Source: JBHJGS01 sp050331575 (GTDB taxonomy: Bacteria; Pseudomonadota; Alphaproteobacteria; Sphingomonadales; Rhodothalassiaceae). Taken from it: 20,967 bases of DNA. The first letter of the stretch is position 1; every line of letters starts with the position of its first letter. Shown here piece after piece: positions 1-8,276 of this stretch. The translations under genes and the position numbers were made by a program. The stretch is taken from contig JBHJGS010000005.1 of NCBI GenBank assembly GCA_050331575.1, forward strand, positions 1 through 20,967, in the 5' to 3' direction. Below the pieces are notes generated by a model. The model searched no databases. It was not told where the DNA came from and saw only the letters and a list, made by a program, of their open reading frames with translations.

Positions 1-1
1 G

Positions 2-58
2 CGGATCGGCGCCCATGTGGAAGCGGCCTGGATGCTGCGCGCCGTGGGCACTGCCTAA
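2..58 (+). CDS. 3' end of an unidentified CDS (partial, tentative)
   Basis: The window opens with 18 sense codons ending in TAA at 56-58. The reading frame gives RIGAHVEAAWMLRAVGTA. Fifteen of the 18 third positions are G or C, which fits coding sequence in this genome better than the other two plus-strand frames. If real, the gene is convergent with the ABC1 kinase gene, and a strong hairpin lies between the two. I do not recognise the protein family from so few residues, and the fragment could be chance. Confidence 0.3.
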   Translation, partial: RIGAHVEAAWMLRAVGTA

Positions 59-131
59 CCCTGGGGGGTGCGGCCGGCGGCACTGGGGCCGCGGGCCGCG
101 CTGGTCCCGCCGGCTGCGCGCCCATCTTCCC

Positions 132-168
132 TCCGCCCAACCGCTGATCGTTGCAGCGGCTGGGCGGA
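132..168. terminator. Strong hairpin between convergent genes, possible bidirectional terminator
   Basis: An 8-bp arm (tccgccca, 132-139) pairs with tgggcgga (161-168). Inside it a 6-bp arm (ccgctg, 141-146) pairs with cagcgg (154-159). There is one A/C mismatch (140/160) and a 7-nt loop, so nearly 14 paired bases in total. It begins 7 nt past the stop codon of the ABC1 kinase gene (minus strand) and lies downstream of the putative plus-strand end at 58. Neither side has a U-tract, so it is either a weak intrinsic terminator or an mRNA 3'-end stabiliser. A second GC-rich inverted repeat (gccggcgg and ccgccggc) lies just to its left at about 73-117. Confidence 0.45.
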
Positions 169-175
169 CAGAGCC

Positions 176-1534
176 TTATGCGGTGGCAAAATCCGCCGGG
201 GTCAGGTCCGCCTGCGTCAGGGCCTCGGCCTGGCGGGCATGCAGGGCGGCGGTGTCATAATCTTCGATCAGATCCTGGAACAGGCGATACCAATTCACCT
301 CCGCCTGCAGATGCAAAAACACCCCGCCCAGGCCGATGGCGGCGCGATCCATGAACACGAACTCCCTAGGCGGCGTCACCGGCCCCAGCTCCTTCAGCCG
401 CTTGTGCACCTTAGCGGCCGTCTCCGCGCCATACTGCCCCGGGCTTTGCGCGGGATTGATTAGGCGCGGCTTGTCCTCCAGCAGCGGGCTGTAGAGGAAC
501 GCCGCCCATATATTCAGCGTCTCAATCAGTTCGTTGGTCAGCCCGGTGAAGCCCCAGGCTTCATAGGCCTGCACTGCCAGGTCGCGGTCACCGTCTCGCA
601 GCGCTTTGTATAGATCGATGACGCCGCCGACGAAGCGCGCGGGAAAGACCCGCACACAGCCGAAATCCAGAAGATTGAGCGACAGATCCGGCCGGGCGGA
701 ATAATTGCCCAGATGCGGGTCGCCGTGGATCACGCCATAGCGGTGGAACGGCACATACCAGGCCTTGAACAGATTGATCGCCAGCGTGTTCCGGGTCTCC
801 TGGTCCGCCGTCTTGAAATCGAGCAGCTTGCGCCCGTCCAGCCAGCCCATGGTCAACAGCCGCGCGCTGGACAAATCCGCAAACAGCGTCGGCACATGCA
901 CCTGCGGCGTCTCGCGCAGCATATAATTGTACAGCGTGATATGCTTGGCCTCCAGCGCATAGTCCAACTCCTCGCGCAGGCGGGTGGCCAGTTCGTCGCG
1001 GATGTGGCGGGTGTCGAGCGAGCGGTCGTAGCGGCGGAAAATCCCCAAGACCATATCCAGCTGGTTCAGATCGGCCTCGACCGCTGAGCCCATATCGGGA
1101 TATTGCAGCTTCACTGCCAATGGCTGGCCATCCTTGGACACTGCCTTGTGCACCTGACCCAAAGAGGCGGCCGCGGCGGCCTCCCGGTCAAAGCTCTGAA
1201 ACCGGTCCTGCCAGCCCTCGCCCAATTCCTGGCGCATGCGCCGGCGCACGAACGCCCAACCCATCGACGGGGCGGCAGCCTGCAATTGGGCCAGTTCCTG
1301 GGCATATTCCCGCGGCAGCGCGTCTGGAATGGTGGACAGGATCTGCGCCACCTTCATCACCGGCCCCTTCAGATTGCCCAGCGCCTCGGCCAGGGCCACG
1401 GCATGTTCTGACTTGTCCAGCTTCAGCCCGAGGAACCGATTGCCCGCCAGCCGGGCGGCCAGGCCGCTCATGGTGCCACTCACCCTCGCATAGCGCGCCA
1501 CCCGACCGCTCAGGCGATTATCGTCATGATACAT
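176..1534 (-). CDS. ABC1/UbiB/AarF-family atypical protein kinase
   Basis: This 452-aa protein belongs to the ABC1 (UbiB/COQ8/ADCK) kinase-like family, whose members support ubiquinone biosynthesis or lipid homeostasis and act as unorthodox ATPases at membranes. Visible hallmarks are a KxGQ-type motif with Ala in place of Gly (KVAQ, 61-64), an Ala-rich nucleotide loop (AAAAASLGQ, 119-127), the ATP-anchoring Lys in LAVKLQ (K142), an EELDYALEA stretch (188-196), the catalytic loop HGDPHLGN (270-277) and the metal-binding DFG (290-292). The start is ATG at 1534 with AAGGA 6 nt upstream. It is divergent from the response-regulator gene. It is not next to ubiE, so I do not call it ubiB; a paralogous AarF-type kinase with an unknown substrate is equally likely. 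Confidence 0.85.
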   Translation of the reverse strand: MYHDDNRLSGRVARYARVSGTMSGLAARLAGNRFLGLKLDKSEHAVALAEALGNLKGPVMKVAQILSTIPDALPREYAQELAQLQAAAPSMGWAFVRRRMRQELGEGWQDRFQSFDREAAAAASLGQVHKAVSKDGQPLAVKLQYPDMGSAVEADLNQLDMVLGIFRRYDRSLDTRHIRDELATRLREELDYALEAKHITLYNYMLRETPQVHVPTLFADLSSARLLTMGWLDGRKLLDFKTADQETRNTLAINLFKAWYVPFHRYGVIHGDPHLGNYSARPDLSLNLLDFGCVRVFPARFVGGVIDLYKALRDGDRDLAVQAYEAWGFTGLTNELIETLNIWAAFLYSPLLEDKPRLINPAQSPGQYGAETAAKVHKRLKELGPVTPPREFVFMDRAAIGLGGVFLHLQAEVNWYRLFQDLIEDYDTAALHARQAEALTQADLTPADFATA

Positions 1535-1657
1535 AAACTGTCCTTAATGCCTGCTCATTAGGCTACGCCGCAGCGCGCGTGTCGGTTCGCATCGCTTGTC
1601 ACGGGCGTCCGCGCGACGCATACATTTCTGATCCCTGGCTTATAAGACAGAGCGCGG
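1535..1657. promoter_or_regulatory. Divergent intergenic region with weak promoter candidates
   Basis: These 123 bases separate the minus-strand ABC1 kinase gene from the plus-strand response-regulator gene and should carry both promoters. On the plus strand TTGTCA (1596-1601) and TACATT (1621-1626) resemble -35/-10 boxes but are 19 nt apart, longer than optimal. A TATAAG (1641-1646) lies close to the ATG at 1658. No clear sigma54 -24/-12 element (GG-N10-GC) was seen. The assignment of specific boxes is tentative. Confidence 0.25.
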
Positions 1658-3109
<1,452 letters not shown>

Positions 3110-3228
3110 CGCGCGCGCCCCCGTTTCTGAAGAACCGGCTGTTCACTGCGGCGCGTGTGGTCTCCGACGCGCGCCGGCAGCGCGGCCAGGATCAGGGCCG
3201 ATGATGGACGCGGCAGACCCTCGCAGCA

Positions 3229-3249
3229 TTTCCGGAAAACTGGTATACG
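3229..3249 (+). promoter_or_regulatory. Candidate promoter/operator of the antitoxin-like gene
   Basis: A perfect 10-bp palindrome, TTTCCGGAAA (3229-3238), sits 5 nt upstream of a -10-like TATACG (3244-3249), which itself overlaps the palindrome GTATAC. The pair lies 20-40 nt before the ATG at 3269. Toxin-antitoxin operons are often autorepressed through such palindromes, but no good -35 box is visible and the assignment is inferred from position and symmetry only. Confidence 0.3.
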
Positions 3250-3268
3250 GTCCCTCAGGAGAGACACT

Positions 3269-3472
3269 ATGATTGATCAACGCAGTGAAATTCTCGGTTT
3301 GGATGCCGCCACTATGCGCAAGATCGGTGCAGAGATTGCAGCAGAGGCCCGGCAGTCCGCTTTTGAGGCCGGGCGGCCTGTCACTTACACACTCGACGGC
3401 CAGACAGTGCGCGAATATGCAGACGGTCGTATTGAGCCCGTCGATGAGAGCAACGCTGTCGCTGCTAAATAG
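3269..3472 (+). CDS. Small putative antitoxin, partner of zeta-like toxin remnant
   Basis: This 67-aa protein begins at an ATG preceded by AGGAGA 6 nt upstream. That ribosome binding site makes me prefer this start over an in-frame one at 3155. The product has a predicted helical N-terminal half rich in Ala, Glu and Arg, followed by a short segment suggestive of beta strands (VTYTLDGQTVREYADGRIEP). I do not recognise a named family. The antitoxin role is inferred from size, the 9-nt gap to the downstream zeta-like P-loop gene and the shared orientation. It uses many A/T-ending codons (GAT, CAA, AGT, GAA, ATT, GGT), unlike the flanking genes, which suggests acquisition. It is a complete open frame even though its presumed toxin is truncated. 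Confidence 0.6.
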   Translation: MIDQRSEILGLDAATMRKIGAEIAAEARQSAFEAGRPVTYTLDGQTVREYADGRIEPVDESNAVAAK

Positions 3473-3481
3473 ATCCTCCTA

Positions 3482-3706
3482 ATGGCGGATAACCGGCCAG
3501 TATACACAGTGTGCGCTGGTCCCAATGGGGCTGGAAAAAGCTCGCTTACAGACAAGGCCCGTGCTCAAGGCACAAACCTTGGAGATTATATCAATCCTGA
3601 CGACATCGCACGGCGGAAGAGCGGTACTGAAGCACAGCGCCAAGCGGCAGCCGGTCGCGATGCCCTGCAAATGACGCGGGACAATATCGCGGCCCGCCGC
3701 GATTGA
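3482..3706 (+). pseudogene. Truncated zeta-toxin-like P-loop kinase
   Basis: The 74-aa open frame starts 9 nt after the antitoxin-like stop. It carries a Walker A motif CAGPNGAGKSS (11-21) and the NPDDIA motif (38-43) typical of zeta-toxin/PezT-like kinases, which in characterised members phosphorylate UDP-N-acetylglucosamine. Family members usually exceed about 190 residues. Here the frame stops at ARRD, just where the family normally continues into the ETTLSG substrate-binding segment. Neither other plus-strand frame downstream restores a zeta-like sequence, so this is a 3' deletion, not a simple frameshift. The next 86 bases hold an 8-G run (3721-3728) and no recognisable remnant before the convergent end of rarA. 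It is probably inactive. No strong Shine-Dalgarno site precedes it, so translation would have depended on coupling. Confidence 0.7.
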
Positions 3707-3792
3707 CCAAGCAGCGTGACGGGGGGGGTGCGCCCAGATCGGTGCTCTCCGTGGATGTTCCGGTGCGCGGGCAAATCAGTCGGCAAACGGGG

Positions 3793-5130
3793 CTATGTCT
3801 GGCGTTTCGGGGTCTGGCGTTTCGGGGTCTGGCGCTTGTGGGTCTGGCGTTTTTGGGCCCAGGTGGTGAGGCGGGCGGCGATGGCGGCTTCGGCGCCACG
3901 GTCGGTGGGTTGATACAAGGTCACCCGGTCGAGCGCGTCGGGGAAATAGGATTGGCCGGAGAAGGCGTCTTCTTCGTCATGGTCATAGGCATAGCCGGCC
4001 CCATAGCCCAGATCTTTCATCAAAGCCGTCGGCGCGTTCAGGATATGCTTGGGCGGGGTCAGCGAGCCGGTCTGTCGCGCCAGCGCCCAGGCGGCCTTAT
4101 GCGCCCGGTAGGCGGCATTGGATTTCGGCGCCGTGGCCAGATAGAGCACCGCCTGCACCAGCGCCAGCTCGCCCTCCGGGCTGCCCAGAATATGATAGGC
4201 CTCGCGCGCGGCCAGGGCCTGGCTCAGCGCCTGCGGATCGGCCAGGCCGATATCCTCACTGGCAAAGCGGATCAGCCGCCGGGCGATATAGAGCGGATCC
4301 TCCCCGGCGGTGAGCATGCGCGCCAGCCAATACAGCGCCGCATCAGGATCAGAGCCGCGCAGGGATTTGTGCAAGGCGGAGATAAGGCCGTAATGGCCCT
4401 CGCGGTCCTTGTCGTAGATTGCCGCGCGCTGTTGAGCCAGACGCAACAAGGCGGCCTCGTCCAGCACCGCTTCTGCTGTCTTGGCAACCTGTTCGGCCAG
4501 GTTCAAAAGATAGCGGCCATCGCCGTCGGCCAGTGCAATCAGGCGCGCCCGCGCCTCCGGCGCCAGTGGCAGCGCCTGGTCCAGATGCGCCTCAGCGCGC
4601 CTCAGAAGCTGCTCCAATGCCTCAGGCCCCAGGGGATTGAGCACCAGCACCTGCATGCGGGACAGCAAGGCGGCATTGATCTCGAAGGACGGATTCTCCG
4701 TCGTCGCCCCCACCAAGGTCACCGTGCCGTCCTCGACATGGGGCAGAAAGCCGTCCTGCTGGGCGCGATTGAATCGGTGAATTTCGTCGACGAACAGAAG
4801 CGTGCCCTGCCCGGTGCGGCGCCGCGCCTGGGCGGCCTGGAACACCTTGCGCAGGTCCGCCACGCCCGTGCCGATGGCGGAAACCTGCTCAAACTGCAGG
4901 CCGACCGCGCCCGCCAGTAAGCGGGCAATGCTGGTCTTGCCGGTTCCCGGCGGGCCCCACAGGATTAAGGAGCCCAGGGTGCCCACAGCGACCATGCGCT
5001 TCAACGGCCCGTCCGGCCCCAGCAGATGATCCTGGCCGATGACCTGATCCAGCCGCGTGGGCCGCAGCCGGTCGGCCAGCGGGCGCGGGGTTTCGCCCTC
5101 CATCCCGGCCGCTGCGAACAGATCGCTCAT
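3793..5130 (-). CDS. rarA: Replication-associated recombination protein A (RarA/MgsA)
   Basis: This 445-aa AAA+ ATPase of the RarA/MgsA/WRNIP1 family acts at stalled replication forks with SSB and the replisome. Visible motifs are Walker A GPPGTGKT (59-66), Walker B with DEIHRFN (115-121), a sensor-1 region GATTENPSFE, then the helical MgsA tetramerisation domain with YHILGSPEGELAL. I place the start at ATG 5130 (MSDLFAAAG), 13 nt after the htrA stop. A GTG at 5181 would extend it but overlap htrA and lacks family-like sequence. The C-terminus carries an unusual tail of four xKRQT repeats after TTWA. It is transcribed with htrA and converges on the toxin remnant. Confidence 0.93.
   Translation of the reverse strand: MSDLFAAAGMEGETPRPLADRLRPTRLDQVIGQDHLLGPDGPLKRMVAVGTLGSLILWGPPGTGKTSIARLLAGAVGLQFEQVSAIGTGVADLRKVFQAAQARRRTGQGTLLFVDEIHRFNRAQQDGFLPHVEDGTVTLVGATTENPSFEINAALLSRMQVLVLNPLGPEALEQLLRRAEAHLDQALPLAPEARARLIALADGDGRYLLNLAEQVAKTAEAVLDEAALLRLAQQRAAIYDKDREGHYGLISALHKSLRGSDPDAALYWLARMLTAGEDPLYIARRLIRFASEDIGLADPQALSQALAAREAYHILGSPEGELALVQAVLYLATAPKSNAAYRAHKAAWALARQTGSLTPPKHILNAPTALMKDLGYGAGYAYDHDEEDAFSGQSYFPDALDRVTLYQPTDRGAEAAIAARLTTWAQKRQTHKRQTPKRQTPKRQT
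3797..3856. repeat. Four 15-bp tandem repeats at the 3' end of rarA
   Basis: Four consecutive 15-bp units based on gtctggcgtttcggg occupy 3797-3811, 3812-3826, 3827-3841 and 3842-3856. The first two are identical and the last two differ at a few positions. Because 15 is a multiple of 3 they stay in frame and encode QKRQT, HKRQT, PKRQT and PKRQT on the minus strand, immediately before the TAG. The two identical units adjoin the stop codon, consistent with recent slippage duplication. Confidence 0.9.
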
Positions 5131-5143
5131 AAGGGCATCTGGA

Positions 5144-6631
5144 TCAGCGCGCCGGCTGGCACCCGAAGCGCCGGCCGCCACTGGCGATCAGGCAGTCCAG
5201 CAGCTGATTGCTCCGCTCCATGCGGTAGCTGAACGGCAGGGCGGACTGCTCCAGCGCCGCCTCAAGCTCGTCAACGGTGGTGACATATTGTTCATTCACC
5301 GCCAACAGCACGTCGCCCGGCCGAACCCAGTTGAGCCGGCCCGCCGGGCTGCGCCGTTCTACCCGTAACACCGCAACGCCGGTCTTGAGCGGGTCCAATC
5401 CCAGCTCTTCATTAAAGCGCGGCGAAAGATTGGCCACGGTGACCGACTGGAACGGATGCCGCCCCTCCAATTCGGTGATGTCGCGCGGCGGGTCTTCCGG
5501 CGGCAGCGCCAGGGTCACGTCGATGCTCTGGGTGGCGTCGTCGCGCAACAGGCTCAGCGTCACCGGCAGATCCGTCTCCGCCGTGGCCACGCGATAGCCG
5601 AGCGCTGCCTCATCGACGACCTCGCGGCCGTCCACGGCCAAGATGACATCGCCCGTCTGAATACCGGCCTGATCGGCCGGACCGCCGGGATAGACCTGAT
5701 CGATCAAGACCCCGCCGGGCCGGTCCAGACCCAGGCCCACCGCCAGATCCCGATTGACCGACTGGCCCGAAATGCCCAACCACGGGCGGACAATCTGTCC
5801 CTCGTTCAAGGCGGCTGAAACGACGGAGCGAACCATCACCGCGGGGATCGCGAAGCCCAAACCGGACGACGAGCCGGAGCGAGAAAAGATCGCGGTATTG
5901 ATACCCATCAGCCGACCTTCCAGGTCGATCAGCGCCCCGCCGGAATTGCCCGGATTGATCGCCGCGTCGGTCTGAATGAAGAAGGACAAGTCGGAAATGC
6001 CGACGCGGGTGCGTGCCGTGGCGGAAACGATCCCGCTGGTCACGGTATGATTCAGGCCAAACGGATTGCCCATCGCCAGCACGATATCGCCCACTTCCAC
6101 CTGGTCGCTGTCGGCGAAATCCAGATAGGGCAAGACTTCCCCGCCTGTGTCGATCCGCAGCACGGCCAAGTCGGTGCGGGGGTCGGCCACCACCACCTCC
6201 GCGTCGAACTCGCGCCGGTCTTGCAAGGCGATGGTGATACTATCCGCGCCGTTGATGACATGATTGTTGGTGACCACCACGCCGTCTGCGCGCACCAGCA
6301 CTCCAGAGCCGAGCGAACTCAAGACGCGCTGACGCTGCTGCTGCGGCAGGTCATCGCCGAAAAACTCGCGAAACATGAGCGCCATCATCGACTCTCGGGC
6401 CGGCACCAGTCTGCGGGTATAAATGTTCACCACAGCAGGAGCAGCCGCCTTCACAAGCGGCGCATAACTCAACAGCAGTTGCTCGCGCGAGCGGGGCACC
6501 GCACGCGTAACCGCCTCCGTGCGGTCGGCCTGCTCAACACCCGGGCTCTGCTCCTGTGCCGGCGGCTGGGGCTGTTGCGCCCAAACCGGGGCAGCCAAAG
6601 CCGCGGCAAGCATCACAATCCAAGCACGCAT
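5144..6631 (-). CDS. Do-like periplasmic serine endoprotease (HtrA/DegP/DegQ family)
   Basis: The 495-aa protein starts with a Sec signal peptide (MRAWIVMLAAALAAPVWA, probable cleavage after A18), so it acts in the periplasm on misfolded envelope proteins. The trypsin-like domain has the triad H124 (TNNHV), D154 (DPRTDLA) and S230 (NPGNSGGA). Two PDZ domains follow, the first near GVLIDQVYPGGPADQAGI and the second near VLRVERRSPAGRLNWVRPGD. ATG 6631 is chosen because it begins the signal peptide and has AGGAG 10 nt upstream; an in-frame extension to 6727 would read through the rplQ terminator. DegP and DegQ cannot be distinguished from sequence alone. It lies between rplQ and rarA. No convincing promoter was seen in the 108-nt gap, so partial read-through or an atypical promoter may drive it. 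Confidence 0.93.
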   Translation of the reverse strand: MRAWIVMLAAALAAPVWAQQPQPPAQEQSPGVEQADRTEAVTRAVPRSREQLLLSYAPLVKAAAPAVVNIYTRRLVPARESMMALMFREFFGDDLPQQQRQRVLSSLGSGVLVRADGVVVTNNHVINGADSITIALQDRREFDAEVVVADPRTDLAVLRIDTGGEVLPYLDFADSDQVEVGDIVLAMGNPFGLNHTVTSGIVSATARTRVGISDLSFFIQTDAAINPGNSGGALIDLEGRLMGINTAIFSRSGSSSGLGFAIPAVMVRSVVSAALNEGQIVRPWLGISGQSVNRDLAVGLGLDRPGGVLIDQVYPGGPADQAGIQTGDVILAVDGREVVDEAALGYRVATAETDLPVTLSLLRDDATQSIDVTLALPPEDPPRDITELEGRHPFQSVTVANLSPRFNEELGLDPLKTGVAVLRVERRSPAGRLNWVRPGDVLLAVNEQYVTTVDELEAALEQSALPFSYRMERSNQLLDCLIASGGRRFGCQPAR

Positions 6632-6681
6632 CACGTCACCGCTCCTGAAACACGCATGAAGACGAGCGCCATGGGACCATG

Positions 6682-6707
6682 AAAAAGGCGGCCTGAACAG
6701 CCGCCTT
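6682..6707 (-). terminator. Rho-independent terminator after rplQ
   Basis: On the minus strand a perfect 8-bp stem (AAGGCGGC, pairing with GCCGCCTT) with a 7-nt loop is followed by a run of T residues. The stem arms are 6700-6707 and 6685-6692. It begins 33 nt after the rplQ stop codon and marks the end of the ribosomal protein transcript, upstream of htrA. Confidence 0.88.
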
Positions 6708-6739
6708 AATCGCCCATGCCGGCTCAAGCGCGCTGACCG

Positions 6740-7156
6740 TCAAGCGGCGTCTTCCAGATCCACGCCATCAGGCCCGCTGTCCTGGCCCTTGGCCTGCGGA
6801 TTCCGGTCGACCAGCTCAATCACCGCCATCGGCGCGGCATCGCCGGCCCGAAACCCGGCCTTCAGGACGCGCACATAACCACCCGGCCGCTCCTGATACC
6901 GTTCAGCCAGCTCGTCGAACAGCTTGGCGACAAGCGCCTCGCTGCCCAGCCGCGCAATCGCCAGGCGCCGATTGGCCAATCCGCCCTTTTTGGCAAGGGT
7001 GATCAGCTTTTCCGTGATCGGGCGCAATTCCTTGGCCTTGGGCAGCGTCGTGATGATCTGCTCATGCTTGATCAGCGCCTGGGCCATATTCTTGAACATC
7101 GCCTGGCGGTGAGAGGATGTACGGTTCAGTTTGCGCCCGGCTTTACGGTGCCGCAT
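6740..7156 (-). CDS. rplQ: 50S ribosomal protein L17
   Basis: L17 binds 23S rRNA near the exit-tunnel side of the large subunit. The 138-aa product opens with the canonical MRHRKAGRKLNRTSSHRQAM and contains LLxxEQIxTTLPKAKELRP-type sequence. It is about 11 residues longer than the E. coli protein because of an acidic C-terminal tail (QDSGPDGVDLEDAA). AAAGGAG lies 6 nt before the ATG. It is the last gene of the ribosomal operon, directly after rpoA, and is followed by an intrinsic terminator. Confidence 0.97.
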   Translation of the reverse strand: MRHRKAGRKLNRTSSHRQAMFKNMAQALIKHEQIITTLPKAKELRPITEKLITLAKKGGLANRRLAIARLGSEALVAKLFDELAERYQERPGGYVRVLKAGFRAGDAAPMAVIELVDRNPQAKGQDSGPDGVDLEDAA

Positions 7157-7225
7157 GGCTCGCTCCTTTAAACAAAATCCGCGCCGTGGGACGCCTCACG
7201 CGTGCGGCACGACCGGCGATCGCTC

Positions 7226-8242
7226 TTAATACTCGTTTTCCAGCTTCTTGGCCATTTCTTCGATATTCTCCGGCGGCCAATCCGGCAGTTCCATGCCCAG
7301 CCGAAGGCCCATGTGGCCCAGCACTTCCTTGATCTCGTTCAAGGACTTGCGGCCGAAGTTTGGCGTCCGCAACATCTCTGCTTCGGTTTTCTGAACCAGG
7401 TCGCCAATATAGACAATATTGTCGTTCTTCAGGCAGTTGGCCGAGCGCACCGACAGTTCCAACTCGTCGACCTTGCGCAGGAAATTGCGGTTGATGCTGG
7501 TTTCTTCCGCCTCGCGAACGGTCTCCGCAGCCCCGGCATCCTCGAAATTGATGAACAGTTGCAACTGATCTTGCAGGATGCGGGCGGCATAGGCCAAGGC
7601 ATCATCCGGGCTGACGGTGCCGTCGGTTTCTACATCCATGGTCAGCTTGTCATAGTCCAGGATCTGGCCTTCGCGGGTGTTTTCCACCTTGTAGGCGACC
7701 TTTTTGACCGGGCTGAACAGGGCGTCCACCGGGATCAGGCCGATCGGCGCGTCTTCAGGACGATTGCGGTCCGCCGGGACATAGCCTTTGCCCGACTCCA
7801 CGGTCAGCTCCATGTTCAAGCTGGCGCCTTCGTCCAAGGTGCAGATCACCAGGGACTTGTCGAGAATGTCCACACCGGCGATCTCGGCAATCTTGCCGGC
7901 GCGCACTTCCCCCGGGCCGGTGGCGGTCAGATGAAGACGCTTGGGCTGATCCGCGGTCATGCGGATTGGCAATTGCTTGATGTTCAGCACGATATCGGTG
8001 ACATCTTCGCGCACGCCGGCGATGGACGAGAATTCGTGCAACACTCCTTCGATTTGGATCGAGGTGACCGCGGCCCCCTGCAGCGACGACAAGAGCACGC
8101 GGCGCAGGGCGTTGCCCAAGGTCATCCCGAAACCGCGCTCCAGCGGCTCGGCGATGATCTTGGCGCGGCGCTTGGGATCCACGCCGGGAATCACTTCCAG
8201 CGCGTTCGGCTTGATCAGTTCCTGCCAGTTCTTCTGAATCAC
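7226..8242 (-). CDS. rpoA: DNA-directed RNA polymerase subunit alpha
   Basis: The alpha subunit nucleates core RNA polymerase assembly and contacts promoter DNA and activators through its C-terminal domain. The 338-aa product has the N-terminal dimerisation signature EPLERGFGMTLGNALRRVLLSS, and a C-terminal HhH-like domain with LKNDNIVYIGDL and TPNFGRKSLNEIKEVL. The start is a GTG at 8242, giving MIQKNWQELIKPN, which matches the alphaproteobacterial consensus N-terminus. AAGGA lies 10 nt upstream. A longer in-frame extension to 8386 is not family-like and would overlap rpsK. The 109-nt leader upstream contains a hairpin and a possible 9-codon ORF ending 4 nt before the GTG. Confidence 0.96.
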   Translation of the reverse strand: MIQKNWQELIKPNALEVIPGVDPKRRAKIIAEPLERGFGMTLGNALRRVLLSSLQGAAVTSIQIEGVLHEFSSIAGVREDVTDIVLNIKQLPIRMTADQPKRLHLTATGPGEVRAGKIAEIAGVDILDKSLVICTLDEGASLNMELTVESGKGYVPADRNRPEDAPIGLIPVDALFSPVKKVAYKVENTREGQILDYDKLTMDVETDGTVSPDDALAYAARILQDQLQLFINFEDAGAAETVREAEETSINRNFLRKVDELELSVRSANCLKNDNIVYIGDLVQKTEAEMLRTPNFGRKSLNEIKEVLGHMGLRLGMELPDWPPENIEEMAKKLENEY

Positions 8243-8246
8243 GGGG

Positions 8247-8276
8247 CTAATGTCCTTGACTTGTTGACTTGCGCAT
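8247..8276 (-). CDS. Possible 9-aa leader ORF upstream of rpoA
   Basis: ATG at 8276-8274 opens a short frame encoding MRKSTSQGH and ending in TAG at 8249-8247, only 4 nt before the rpoA GTG. A perfect AGGAGG (8293-8288) lies 11 nt upstream. The rpoA Shine-Dalgarno (AAGGAC) sits inside this frame, so translation of the leader could open or couple to rpoA. Its start codon lies in the 3' arm of a predicted hairpin. There is no protein-level evidence; such a short ORF can arise by chance. Confidence 0.25.
   Translation of the reverse strand: MRKSTSQGH

Noticed and set aside
3155..3268. N-terminal extension of the antitoxin-like gene by 38 codons
   Set aside because: The upstream part lacks a ribosome binding site and is Arg/Gly-rich non-coding-like sequence, while ATG 3269 has AGGAGA at good spacing.
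3707..3792. Frameshift at the 8-G run restoring a full zeta toxin
   Set aside because: Translations of all three plus-strand frames across 3707-3792 show no zeta-family motif, and too little sequence remains before rarA.
3797..3856. Short direct repeats as a CRISPR array
   Set aside because: The units are contiguous 15-mers without spacers and are in frame inside rarA.
3703..4920. 405-aa plus-strand open frame opposite rarA
   Set aside because: It is antisense to a gene with clear AAA+ motifs. Its product is low-complexity Gly/Arg/Gln-rich, with no family features, a typical GC-rich shadow frame.
6632..6727. 32-residue N-terminal extension of the HtrA-like protease
   Set aside because: It would place the signal peptide internally and translate through the rplQ terminator hairpin.
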